Source: Treponema sp. (GTDB lineage: Bacteria > Spirochaetota > Spirochaetia > Treponematales > Breznakiellaceae). Taken from it: 25,858 nt of DNA. The notes beneath the pieces are model-generated. The model had not been told where the DNA came from. It worked only from the letters and a program-made list of their open reading frames with translations, and ran no database searches. Below, in pieces: positions 6,200-11,743 of the stretch (position 1 is its first letter; each line of letters starts with the position of its first letter). Made by a program: the position numbers and the translations under genes. The DNA lies in NCBI GenBank assembly GCA_009784995.1, contig WQXE01000007.1, positions 1 to 25,858 on the forward strand. The letters are read 5' to 3'.

Positions 6200-6775
6200 G
6201 TGAAAACGATGTACATTAGCGAAATATGGTCAATTCTCAAAACAAGCCACGGGAACGCTCTATTATTAAAACCAAAAGAAAAAGATGTCGCCGTCCCGAT
6301 TTTTATTGGCACATTGGAAATGCAATCCATTTTGGTTGGTAAAGAAGGGATGAGTCTTTCAAGACCTCATACCCACGACCTTTTTTTAAACATGCTAGCT
6401 CATGTAAATCTTTCGATTAAAAAAGTGGAAGTTTACGAACTAAAAGATGATGTTTTCCATGCTCGTTTAATAATTACAGGCGGCGAATACACAAAAGAAA
6501 ATCCCCTTGTCCTTGACAGCCGTCCTTCTGACGCGTTCGCCATAGCTGCCCGAAAAAAATGCCCGATCTACATGGCATCTTCTATAATAGAGCAAACAGG
6601 CGTCCCATTAACATTTTTTATTGAAGAATTAAAGGAAGAATCCAGCGAAGAACAATACAGGTCATTACGAGAACAACTGGAACAAGCAGTAGCGGAAGAA
6701 GAATACGAACAAGCCGCTGAAATCCGTGATTTATTAAAGATACTTGAAAGCGAAGACGATGAGGAAATGACTTAA
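6200..6775 (+). CDS. Bifunctional nuclease-family (DUF151) protein with UVR tail
   Basis: The protein has 191 residues. Residues about 1-145 are the DUF151/BFN domain (VPIFIGTLEMQSI, SRPHTHDLF, LDSRPSDAFAIAAR), linked to nuclease activity in some members. Residues about 155-188 form a UVR-type helical hairpin (LREQLEQAVAEEEYEQAAEI), the module by which UvrB contacts UvrC. DUF151 plus UVR is a known combination, and a DNA-maintenance or stress role is inferred. The GTG at 6200 is favoured because AGGTGAT (6191-6197), overlapping the previous stop codon, sits just upstream; ATG 6209 is the alternative. It is translationally close to the prenyl synthase gene and likely in one operon. Confidence 0.88.
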   Translation: MKTMYISEIWSILKTSHGNALLLKPKEKDVAVPIFIGTLEMQSILVGKEGMSLSRPHTHDLFLNMLAHVNLSIKKVEVYELKDDVFHARLIITGGEYTKENPLVLDSRPSDAFAIAARKKCPIYMASSIIEQTGVPLTFFIEELKEESSEEQYRSLREQLEQAVAEEEYEQAAEIRDLLKILESEDDEEMT

Positions 6776-6776
6776 T

Positions 6777-6788
6777 AGTACCTGGTAC
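6777..6788. repeat. GTACCTGGTACC-type motif at the mazF truncation point
   Basis: AGTACCTGGTAC lies right after the DUF151 stop codon. On the other strand it is exactly where similarity of the mazF remnant to its family ends. The core GTACC-T-GGTAC is an inverted repeat around one base. Confidence 0.65.
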
Positions 6789-6908
6789 ATGCGTCACATT
6801 ACTGCGGTTAAATTCATTGCTTTGAATAACTAATACAGGACGGCGTTTTGCCGGAGTTGAACCATTAGGATCAGGTAAATTTGCCCACCATATTTCACCT
6901 CGAATCAT
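6786..6908 (-). pseudogene. mazF: MazF/PemK toxin, truncated after about 41 residues
   Basis: The start reads MIRGEIWWANLPDPNGSTPA, then KRRPVLVIQSNEFNRS, the hallmark N-terminus of MazF/PemK endoribonucleases. Family members run to about 110-115 residues. Here recognisable sequence stops near 6786 at the GTACCTGGTAC repeat. The frame then drifts antisense through the end of the DUF151 gene (to 6618) with unrelated residues. The central and C-terminal parts that complete the active site are absent, so the toxin is most likely dead. Its ATG follows the antitoxin TAA with no gap (TAAATG), the usual antitoxin-toxin coupling. This suggests decay after acquisition. Confidence 0.75.
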
Positions 6909-7130
6909 TTACCAATCTTCTTCTCTAAGTAAATGGTAGTTTGCGGCTTTTATATCATCGGCAAGATGAGAATCATGGTCTTTGTAATAATTATTTAATT
7001 TTTCCGTAATGGATTCTGTCGCTTTCGCGGGAGTAAATGAAAGGATTACCGCTCCCGTTGGAATTTCTCGAGGAACATCAAGAGTAATACGTCGGCTAGA
7101 AGGAACATCAATAGTTTGAGTTATTGTCAT
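6909..7130 (-). CDS. AbrB/MazE-like antitoxin of a broken TA pair
   Basis: This is a 73-residue protein starting MTITQTIDVPSSRRITLDVP, followed by REIPTGAVILSF. I take ATG 7130, not the upstream in-frame start at 7166, because the same MTITQT start opens the antitoxin at 10072. The N-terminal half is a DNA-binding, swapped-hairpin type module. The C-terminal half (ITEKLNNYYKDHDSHLADDI, then KAANYHLLREEDW) is acidic and helical and would bind the toxin. The neighbouring toxin gene is truncated, so the protein may survive only as a DNA-binding regulator or a rescue antitoxin against related toxins. Confidence 0.7.
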   Translation of the reverse strand: MTITQTIDVPSSRRITLDVPREIPTGAVILSFTPAKATESITEKLNNYYKDHDSHLADDIKAANYHLLREEDW

Positions 7131-7210
7131 ACAATTAAAGATAACATATAAATGTTCATATTTCAATAATAATTCGTAAAAGCGAACAATTTAAATAATT
7201 GCTCATCACT

Positions 7211-7516
7211 TTAATCTATCGTAGCTAATTGATTCTTCACTTGAAAACGTACCAAAAATGTGGGATCATCACGGACAATTTCAAGGAGACGACGAGACGC
7301 TCCATCAGGTTTATTTTTACCGTATTCCCATGCTTCAACTGCTTGAGGAGAAACACCAAGTGATGCAGCAAAAATCACTTGGCTTAATCCTGTCTTTTTA
7401 CGTATTTGTTTTATATCATCGGGGTTAAAAATACTAACAGGTTTTATGATCGGTTTAAATCTTTTGATTTTATCTTTACCTTGTTGATTATTAACAGCTT
7501 CGGATAGTTCTTGCAT
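7211..7516 (-). CDS. HigA/NadS-like XRE antitoxin, solitary
   Basis: The protein has 101 residues. Residues about 32-90 hold the XRE helix-turn-helix IRKKTGLSQVIFAASLGVS, followed by PQAVEAWEYGKNKPDGASRR and LLEIVRDDP. This is the pattern of HigA/NadS antitoxins, which repress their own operon and neutralise a RelE/HigB-like mRNA interferase. No RelE/HigB gene lies on either side: upstream is a zinc-ribbon membrane gene and downstream the mazE-like antitoxin. It is therefore an orphan antitoxin or regulator. It begins 39 bp after the stop of the 7556-8035 gene on the same strand and could be the tail of that operon. Confidence 0.75.
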   Translation of the reverse strand: MQELSEAVNNQQGKDKIKRFKPIIKPVSIFNPDDIKQIRKKTGLSQVIFAASLGVSPQAVEAWEYGKNKPDGASRRLLEIVRDDPTFLVRFQVKNQLATID

Positions 7517-7555
7517 TATTCTTTTTCTCTTATTGAGAATATATTTTCATAAAAA

Positions 7556-8035
7556 CTATTTTTTTGTTCTTATGTATCGTAGAACAAGTAGTAAAACTCC
7601 TAAAACAAGTAGAATAATACCAATAAAAATTAAAACTTCTTTTATAGGAGTATTATCTGCATAACCCCAACCTGCACTCCCTCCTCTAACTATAATACTT
7701 TGTCTAGTAGCTCTACCTGGAATAATATATCCAATTATTGTCATAAAAAAACCAATAATTGAAGAAATAATTCCACAGGGTATCATAATACTTTTTCCAT
7801 TTCGATGCCTTGTCACAAAAGCTATTATAATTATTACAACCCCAACTGGTGGGAATAATAATAAACTGACAATCCCAGAAATCCACAAGATTTTTTCTAG
7901 TTTTTCATTTTTATTGTGTTTCTTTATACCAGTACCAGTTTCATTTGTACCTGAGCCTCCAATTAAATTATTCCCACATTTTTGGCAGAAATCTTTCTCT
8001 TCTAAAATTTTTACACCACATTTTCCACAAAACAT
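7556..8035 (-). CDS. Zinc-ribbon membrane protein, short form
   Basis: The product has 159 residues. An N-terminal zinc ribbon (MFCGKCGVKILEEKDFCQKC) has two CxxC pairs. A polar Gly/Thr/Lys linker follows (about 24-47), then three hydrophobic segments (about 50-72, 82-106, 133-153) and a basic end (RYIRTKK). The start overlaps the end of the 8011-8526 gene by 25 bp. Its Shine-Dalgarno AGGAGGAAAA is read inside that gene, pointing to translational coupling. Zinc-ribbon plus membrane-helix proteins are common but largely uncharacterised, so the role is unknown. Confidence 0.75.
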   Translation of the reverse strand: MFCGKCGVKILEEKDFCQKCGNNLIGGSGTNETGTGIKKHNKNEKLEKILWISGIVSLLLFPPVGVVIIIIAFVTRHRNGKSIMIPCGIISSIIGFFMTIIGYIIPGRATRQSIIVRGGSAGWGYADNTPIKEVLIFIGIILLVLGVLLLVLRYIRTKK

Positions 8036-8526
8036 TTTAATTTTCCTCCTGTGTTTTTAAAATTCATATATGCACCTATTATAAATACAATAGGAAGTAT
8101 AAAATTAATAAACGAAATCCACGAAAAACTTTTCGTAATTGAATAATTAATAATTAAAGAAACAATAGAAAAAGCAATATATATTATTGCAAGAAGCAAT
8201 AATAATTTTGCTTTATAAATATATTTAGAATATTTAATTCCAAATATACCTATAATAATCATTAAAATACAATTAATAATTCCAAAAATAAAAGACCAAA
8301 TAATACCTATTTTTCCTCCTGGAAAATCAGATAAATTTATAAGTAATGGAATAAGAAATGCTGTTGAAATAACCCCAATTATTCCAAACACAGAAAAAAT
8401 AAGAAATATTATTCCAGTTACTTTTAAAATTATTTTACCAGGCGCAGTATTTTTTATTTTATTACCGCATTTTGAGCAAAATTTTAATCCTTCATTTAAT
8501 TCTGCATTACATTTTTCACAAATCAT
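8011..8526 (-). CDS. Zinc-ribbon membrane protein, long form
   Basis: The product has 171 residues. The zinc ribbon MICEKCNAELNEGLKFCSKC has two CxxC pairs, followed by a short basic linker and four hydrophobic segments spanning about residues 34-160. The ribbon is similar to that of the downstream gene, and the membrane parts differ. The last 25 bases also hold the start of the 7556-8035 gene. It is probably made with it from one mRNA and may form a complex. An aaggag-type site lies just upstream of the ATG in the minus-strand direction. Function unknown. Confidence 0.75.
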   Translation of the reverse strand: MICEKCNAELNEGLKFCSKCGNKIKNTAPGKIILKVTGIIFLIFSVFGIIGVISTAFLIPLLINLSDFPGGKIGIIWSFIFGIINCILMIIIGIFGIKYSKYIYKAKLLLLLAIIYIAFSIVSLIINYSITKSFSWISFINFILPIVFIIGAYMNFKNTGGKLKCFVENVV

Positions 8527-8579
8527 TTTTTCTCCTTAAAATAAATTGAATTTTTTGGTAATAATCATTTTTTTAACAT

Positions 8580-8816
8580 CTAGATAAACAAATGAATTAT
8601 TACTGATAATAACGGTATAAATGGTATTGGCAATATTATAGTACCTACTGTTGTTATTAAAGTTTTTATCAGTAAAGATTGCATTATTCCACCAGAATTG
8701 CCATTTTCATCAGACGAGTTTGTTTCTATATTTCCTGTGCCATTAGCGCAACCAGCCATAGAAAGTAATATCAATATCGTTACAATCCGCAAAATCACCT
8801 TTTTTACTTTTTTCAT
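8580..8816 (-). CDS. Small putative lipoprotein with hydrophobic C-terminus
   Basis: The product has 78 residues. A basic N-terminus and hydrophobic signal end in SMAGC (Cys23), a good lipobox. Then comes a 20-residue Asn/Ser/Glu/Gly-rich linker and a hydrophobic C-terminal half (about residues 45-78) rich in Ile/Leu/Pro that looks membrane-inserting. AAGGAG lies 7 bp before the ATG. It heads the minus-strand cluster 8816 to 7556 (lipoprotein, then two zinc-ribbon membrane proteins). It is transcribed divergently from the XRE gene at 8915 with a palindrome over its promoter. Confidence 0.7.
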   Translation of the reverse strand: MKKVKKVILRIVTILILLSMAGCANGTGNIETNSSDENGNSGGIMQSLLIKTLITTVGTIILPIPFIPLLSVIIHLFI

Positions 8817-8846
8817 AAAAAACTCCTTGTATATTAATATTAGACC

Positions 8847-8895
8847 AATAGTCCACTATTAATAATACTTTAGATTATTAATAATAAATTGTCAA
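8847..8895 (-). promoter_or_regulatory. Promoter and palindromic operator of the lipoprotein/zinc-ribbon operon
   Basis: On the minus strand TTGACA (8895-8890), a 17-bp spacer and TAAAGT (8872-8867) drive the gene at 8816. A perfect 10-bp inverted repeat, TATTAATAAT (8857-8866) and ATTATTAATA (8874-8883), sits astride the -10 with a 7-bp centre. A second, AATAGT/ACTATT (8847-8852, 8855-8860), lies just downstream. The divergent XRE protein is the likely binder, as at 1504-1557, where the 7-bp spacer recurs although the arms differ. Confidence 0.6.
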
Positions 8896-8914
8896 GTATC
8901 AATATTGGTATACC

Positions 8915-9274
8915 ATGTGTTTTATGGGAAAAATAACAAAATTTGAACCATTAAGAGCATATTTATCAGCGAATATAAAAGCCAGAAGAGAAGCTTTAAA
9001 TATAAGTCAGGAAAGATTGGCTGAACTTGCAAGCATATCTGTCCAAATGGTAAAACGGATAGAAGGGCAGCGTACATGGGTCAGCGATAAAATGCTGTTA
9101 AATTTAGCCGAAGTATTGGGTGTTTCAGCTTTTCAGCTACTAGTTCCTTTAAATAATGAAAAAACATCAGAAAATTACAGCCTGGTTTCCAGCCTTTTAA
9201 AAAACCTTAAACAAAATATCCAAGATGATATAAATAGCCGTTTCGACAGTATTGGCGGTTCCTACGCAAATTAA
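8915..9274 (+). CDS. XRE-family HTH regulator with helical tail
   Basis: The product has 119 residues. The helix-turn-helix spans about 12-72 (IKARREALNISQERLAELAS, then VQMVKRIEGQR). The tail (LLKNLKQNIQDDINSRFDSI) is a charged helix. Length and layout match the XRE protein at 1108-1467. It is divergent from the lipoprotein gene at 8816, and the operator at 8847-8895 lies between them. No Shine-Dalgarno sequence is visible before ATG 8915 or the internal ATG 8924, so the start is uncertain by three residues. It probably represses the lipoprotein/zinc-ribbon operon and itself. Confidence 0.85.
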   Translation: MCFMGKITKFEPLRAYLSANIKARREALNISQERLAELASISVQMVKRIEGQRTWVSDKMLLNLAEVLGVSAFQLLVPLNNEKTSENYSLVSSLLKNLKQNIQDDINSRFDSIGGSYAN

Positions 9275-9276
9275 TA

Positions 9277-9350
9277 AGGTACTATATACCATTTGATAAC
9301 TTTACAATCAGGTAGGGACGCATAGATCCTGGCGGATTTTAACAGATCAC
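9277..9350. repeat. Composite intergenic repeat left of vapBC
   Basis: AGGTACTATATACCATTT (9277-9294) is a variant of the GTACC motif. The 34-bp segment 9317-9350 (GACGCATAGATCCT, then GGATTTT and AGATCAC) recurs in the same orientation at 10265-10301. The two copies bracket the vapBC locus. Confidence 0.6.
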
Positions 9351-9371
9351 AAGGGGTAGCACCCTGTTGTG
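9348..9371. terminator. Stem-loop between convergent XRE and vapC genes
   Basis: CACAA-G-GGGT-AGC-ACCC-TG-TTGTG can fold into a two-part stem with a 3-base loop. T-rich DNA follows on the plus side. It lies between the plus-strand gene ending at 9274 and the minus-strand vapC ending at 9387, so a bidirectional terminator is plausible. Confidence 0.4.
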
Positions 9372-9386
9372 TAATTTATAGTATTT

Positions 9387-9794
9387 TTATTTTAACCACA
9401 ATATTTTTAGTTCTCCAGCTTCTTCTACATCTTTCATTTCGTCATCTTTGGTAACAAGAAATGCATTAAGGTTTCTGGCAGTTGCAACCGCAAATGTGTC
9501 TGCAAGAGACATAGAATAAGAAGTTTTGAACCTTGCGGCTTCTTTGATTATTTCACGCGAAATGTCATGTAGAACAGTTATTGGCGAAGTATAAATACTT
9601 TCTAATACTTTATCAGCATATTCTGTACCTTTAATGTAAATCCGATCGTAATAAACTTCCATTACTTGAATAATATTAATAAATAAATGATCAGAGCCGT
9701 CATTTGCTTTAATCATTAATTCTGTAACTAAATCTGCTCCTTCTTCCTCATTAAAAAGAGTAATTAAAGCGCAAGCATCAAGAACATAATCCAA
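9387..9794 (-). CDS. vapC: VapC-type PIN-domain toxin
   Basis: The product has 135 residues, the normal size for a PIN-domain ribonuclease. Conserved acidic residues are present: Asp6 (YVLDACALI), Glu46 (IIQVMEVYYD), Asp99 (MSLADTFAVATA) and Asp117 (VTKDDEM), so the Mg-dependent RNase site looks intact. The start is TTG at 9794. It is preferred because the protein otherwise lacks its first PIN strand, and an AGGA lies just upstream within the end of the antitoxin gene. It follows the antitoxin by 2 bp, the usual vapBC arrangement. It is the only toxin in this window that appears complete. Confidence 0.88.
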   Translation of the reverse strand: MDYVLDACALITLFNEEEGADLVTELMIKANDGSDHLFINIIQVMEVYYDRIYIKGTEYADKVLESIYTSPITVLHDISREIIKEAARFKTSYSMSLADTFAVATARNLNAFLVTKDDEMKDVEEAGELKILWLK

Positions 9795-9796
9795 AA

Positions 9797-10072
9797 TTAT
9801 TGTCCTTTTATTTTATATGGATTTTCTTTTATTTGCCCGTTTTCAAACATTTTATTCGTTCGTTTGCGAGAAAAGTATGCATCCATAGTATCAATATTTT
9901 TACATGAACCCCTTAAAGCTAAAAGAGGTATGACTTCATTTGGTTTTTCCTCTTTTTTTATGAAAGGAATTACATTTATTTGCACTTGTGCTTTACCTAT
10001 AGGTATTTGGCGAGGAATTTCTATCGAAAGCTTTCGATCAGCTAGAATTTCTACAGTTTGAGTAATTGTCAT
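9797..10072 (-). CDS. vapB: Antitoxin partner of VapC
   Basis: The product has 91 residues. The N-terminus MTITQTVEILADRKLSIEIP, then RQIPIG, is an AbrB-like DNA-binding module nearly the same as in the antitoxin at 6909-7130. The C-terminal half (LLALRGSCKNIDTMDAYFSR) is quite different and should fit the PIN toxin. There is no Shine-Dalgarno sequence. A -10-like TTAAAT lies 7 bp before the ATG with TTGCTG 16 bp further up, which would give a nearly leaderless message. Autorepression with VapC is the family norm. Confidence 0.8.
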   Translation of the reverse strand: MTITQTVEILADRKLSIEIPRQIPIGKAQVQINVIPFIKKEEKPNEVIPLLALRGSCKNIDTMDAYFSRKRTNKMFENGQIKENPYKIKGQ

Positions 10073-10145
10073 ATAAAGAATTTAACATAAAAAGAAATTT
10101 ACAGCAAGGAAAATATGAAAATAAAAAGCCACTTTTCTTGGCGTC

Positions 10146-10188
10146 CTTTGCGATCTTAGCGAGAGGAAATTGGCAAAGTACCTGGTAT
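10146..10188. repeat. 27-bp direct repeat (copy 1) plus GTACC motif
   Basis: The segment 10146-10172 (CTTTGCGATCTTAGCGAGAG and 7 more bases) recurs at 10629-10655 with one mismatch in 27. Four bases later comes AGTACCTGGTAT (10177-10188). Together the repeat copies bracket the DUF1902/hicA locus. The rest of the 10073-10344 gap holds only this and the next repeat. Confidence 0.7.
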
Positions 10189-10264
10189 CACTTTTTCTTT
10201 AAACCGTCGTATAAATGTAGCAGTTAGTAATCCTTCATTTTATAGATAATTTATCATCAAGCAG

Positions 10265-10301
10265 AAGCGCATAGACCCTAGCAAGGATTTTCGCAGATCA
10301 C
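10265..10301. repeat. AGATCAC-ending interspersed repeat (copy 2)
   Basis: This is a second copy of the 9317-9350 element in the same orientation (GCGCATAGACCCTAGC, then GGATTTT and CAGATCAC), with a few substitutions and a 3-bp length difference. It lies on the far side of vapBC from copy 1. Confidence 0.6.
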
Positions 10302-10308
10302 TTATTTC

Positions 10309-10337
10309 TTGTTTTTTATCAAAAATTATGATAAAAT
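10309..10337 (+). promoter_or_regulatory. Candidate promoter of the DUF1902 gene
   Basis: TTGTTT (10309-10314), a 17-bp spacer and TAAAAT (10332-10337) lie 7 bp before ATG 10345. The predicted transcript would begin at or next to the start codon, and no ribosome-binding site is seen. Confidence 0.4.
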
Positions 10338-10344
10338 ATATCGT

Positions 10345-10560
10345 ATGAATGAATTTACAATTGAATTATCTTTTGATGATGAAGCACAAAAATGGTATGC
10401 TCAAAATGATGATATTCCTATTCTTCTTGAGGATTTTTCTCTTGATTTATTAATAAAAAGGGTAAAACTGGCAGTACCTGAAATGCTGGAAATTAATAAT
10501 TTATCAAAAACCGACATTTATTTGGCATTTAAAATGGAAACACAGGCGGTTATGGTTTAA
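10345..10560 (+). CDS. DUF1902 antitoxin-like protein
   Basis: This is a 71-residue protein starting MNEFTIELSFDDEAQKWYAQ. The pattern (strand, D-E-A-x-x-W, then D-D-I-P-I-L, then a helix VKLAVPEMLEIN) fits DUF1902, a HicB-like fold usually encoded just before a HicA-like toxin. ATG 10345 is chosen over the longer frame from 10309 because the family begins here and a promoter overlaps the longer version. Its TAA overlaps the ATG of a hicA remnant by one base (TAATG), so the pair was translationally coupled. Confidence 0.65.
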   Translation: MNEFTIELSFDDEAQKWYAQNDDIPILLEDFSLDLLIKRVKLAVPEMLEINNLSKTDIYLAFKMETQAVMV

Positions 10561-10610
10561 TGGCAGAATATGAAATTATGAAACAGGCTGGTATAAAGTA
10601 CCATTTTTAA
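10560..10610 (+). pseudogene. HicA-like toxin remnant cut off at a repeat
   Basis: The frame reads MAEYEIMKQAGIKYHF and stops. The first 11 residues look like the start of HicA-like proteins that pair with DUF1902. A normal HicA has 60-80 residues with a conserved Gly-His-x-x-x pattern, all missing here. The break falls at AAGTACCATTTTT (10596-10608), another copy of the GTACC motif. The overlap with the upstream stop shows this was a coupled toxin gene. Confidence 0.5.
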
Positions 10611-10655
10611 TCCGAAAAAATAGCTTTTCTTTGCGATCTTGGCGAGAGGAAATTG
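10597..10655. repeat. GTACC motif plus 27-bp direct repeat (copy 2)
   Basis: AGTACCATTTTT (10597-10608) is followed by the 27-bp element 10629-10655, which matches 10146-10172 at 26 of 27 positions in the same orientation. Confidence 0.65.
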
Positions 10656-10665
10656 CGATATAATA

Positions 10666-10694
10666 TTGCAACTCAAGCCAAAATACATTAAAAT
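10666..10694 (+). promoter_or_regulatory. Candidate promoter of the LysM/M23 gene
   Basis: TTGCAA (10666-10671), a 17-bp spacer and TAAAAT (10689-10694) end 6 bp before ATG 10701. No Shine-Dalgarno sequence is present, so a leaderless message is suggested. Confidence 0.45.
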
Positions 10695-10700
10695 ATAAGT

Positions 10701-11708
10701 ATGTTGTCTCTTGATAAAAAAGAGCCTAAAACCGCTTTAAAACGATTTTTTGGCGGTGTAACTGGTAATGACATTTTCAGGCTGATAGTGGCTTTATATC
10801 TGGTTGTATTGCTAAAACCGGGTCAATTTATAATGGAAATAGTACCCTCAGGCTCCGAACATGGGATTGGCGGGGGTCATTTCCTTGAAGAAGATATAAC
10901 CGAATCGGAAGACGGGATAATGCTGCTTCCTGTCTCCCTGGAACCCATCGTTTCAGAACTGGAATCGCTGTCAAAGTACCGTTTATTGTTTTATGACTCT
11001 CATATCGTACAAAGCGGCGAAAATATCTCGGGACTCGCGGCAAATTTTGGATTAAATCAAGACACGATAATATCTGTAAATAAAATCACAAGTTCCCGCC
11101 TTTTACAGGCTGGAAGGGTGATAAGAGTACCAAATCAAGACGGTATCTTTCACACTGTAAGAAACGGCGATACTTTAGAAGCCTTAGCGGAAAGATACAG
11201 TGTCGATCAGGAAACAATAAAAATTGCCAACGAACTTTTCTCTGATAATATAGTAGTTGGAAGCGACTTATTTATTACAGGAGCGCGTCTTTCAAGAGAA
11301 GCTCTCCAGGAAATTAACGGCGATTTATTTATCTGGCCTGTTAATGGAGCTGTAACATCATCCTTTGGCTGGAGAAGAAACCCGTTTAACAGAAACCAAC
11401 GCCAATTCCATAACGGCATCGATATCAGGGGAAGTACGGGCACAGCGGTAAGAGCCGCTATGGCAGGACGTGTCACCGCCGCCGGTTGGGATACTGTATT
11501 TGGAAACTATATTATAATCAACCACCATTCTGGCTATCGTACCCTTTACGGACATTTAGATAGAATCAGAACAAGGACAGGAGCCTTTGTCGCTCAAGGT
11601 GAAAGAATTGGCGATGTTGGTAATACAGGTCAAAGTACGGGATCCCATTTGCATTTTTCAGTATTCAGAAACGGAGTAGCTATAAATCCCCGGCCTTTAA
11701 TGCGATAA
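10701..11708 (+). CDS. LysM-LysM-M23 cell-wall peptidase
   Basis: The product has 335 residues. One N-terminal membrane segment (about 26-40) anchors it with the rest in the periplasm. Two LysM peptidoglycan-binding domains are at about 100-144 (HIVQSGENISGLAANFGLNQ) and 150-193 (HTVRNGDTLEALAERYSVDQ). The M23 (LytM/lysostaphin) peptidase domain covers about 210-335. Zinc ligands are His237 and Asp241 (HNGID) and His318 in HLHF (316-319), with the catalytic-side His285 in YGH, so all key residues are present and it is probably an active endopeptidase that cuts peptide cross-links. It is convergent with the large acidic membrane protein; only 35 AT-rich bases lie between. Confidence 0.92.
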   Translation: MLSLDKKEPKTALKRFFGGVTGNDIFRLIVALYLVVLLKPGQFIMEIVPSGSEHGIGGGHFLEEDITESEDGIMLLPVSLEPIVSELESLSKYRLLFYDSHIVQSGENISGLAANFGLNQDTIISVNKITSSRLLQAGRVIRVPNQDGIFHTVRNGDTLEALAERYSVDQETIKIANELFSDNIVVGSDLFITGARLSREALQEINGDLFIWPVNGAVTSSFGWRRNPFNRNQRQFHNGIDIRGSTGTAVRAAMAGRVTAAGWDTVFGNYIIINHHSGYRTLYGHLDRIRTRTGAFVAQGERIGDVGNTGQSTGSHLHFSVFRNGVAINPRPLMR

Positions 11709-11743
11709 TTTCTCACATTAAAAAGATAATTAAAAAGATATAA

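Noticed and set aside
6618..6785. C-terminal half of the 96-residue frame that begins with MazF
   Set aside because: It is read antisense through the DUF151 gene, with no resemblance to MazF; only 6786-6908 is kept.
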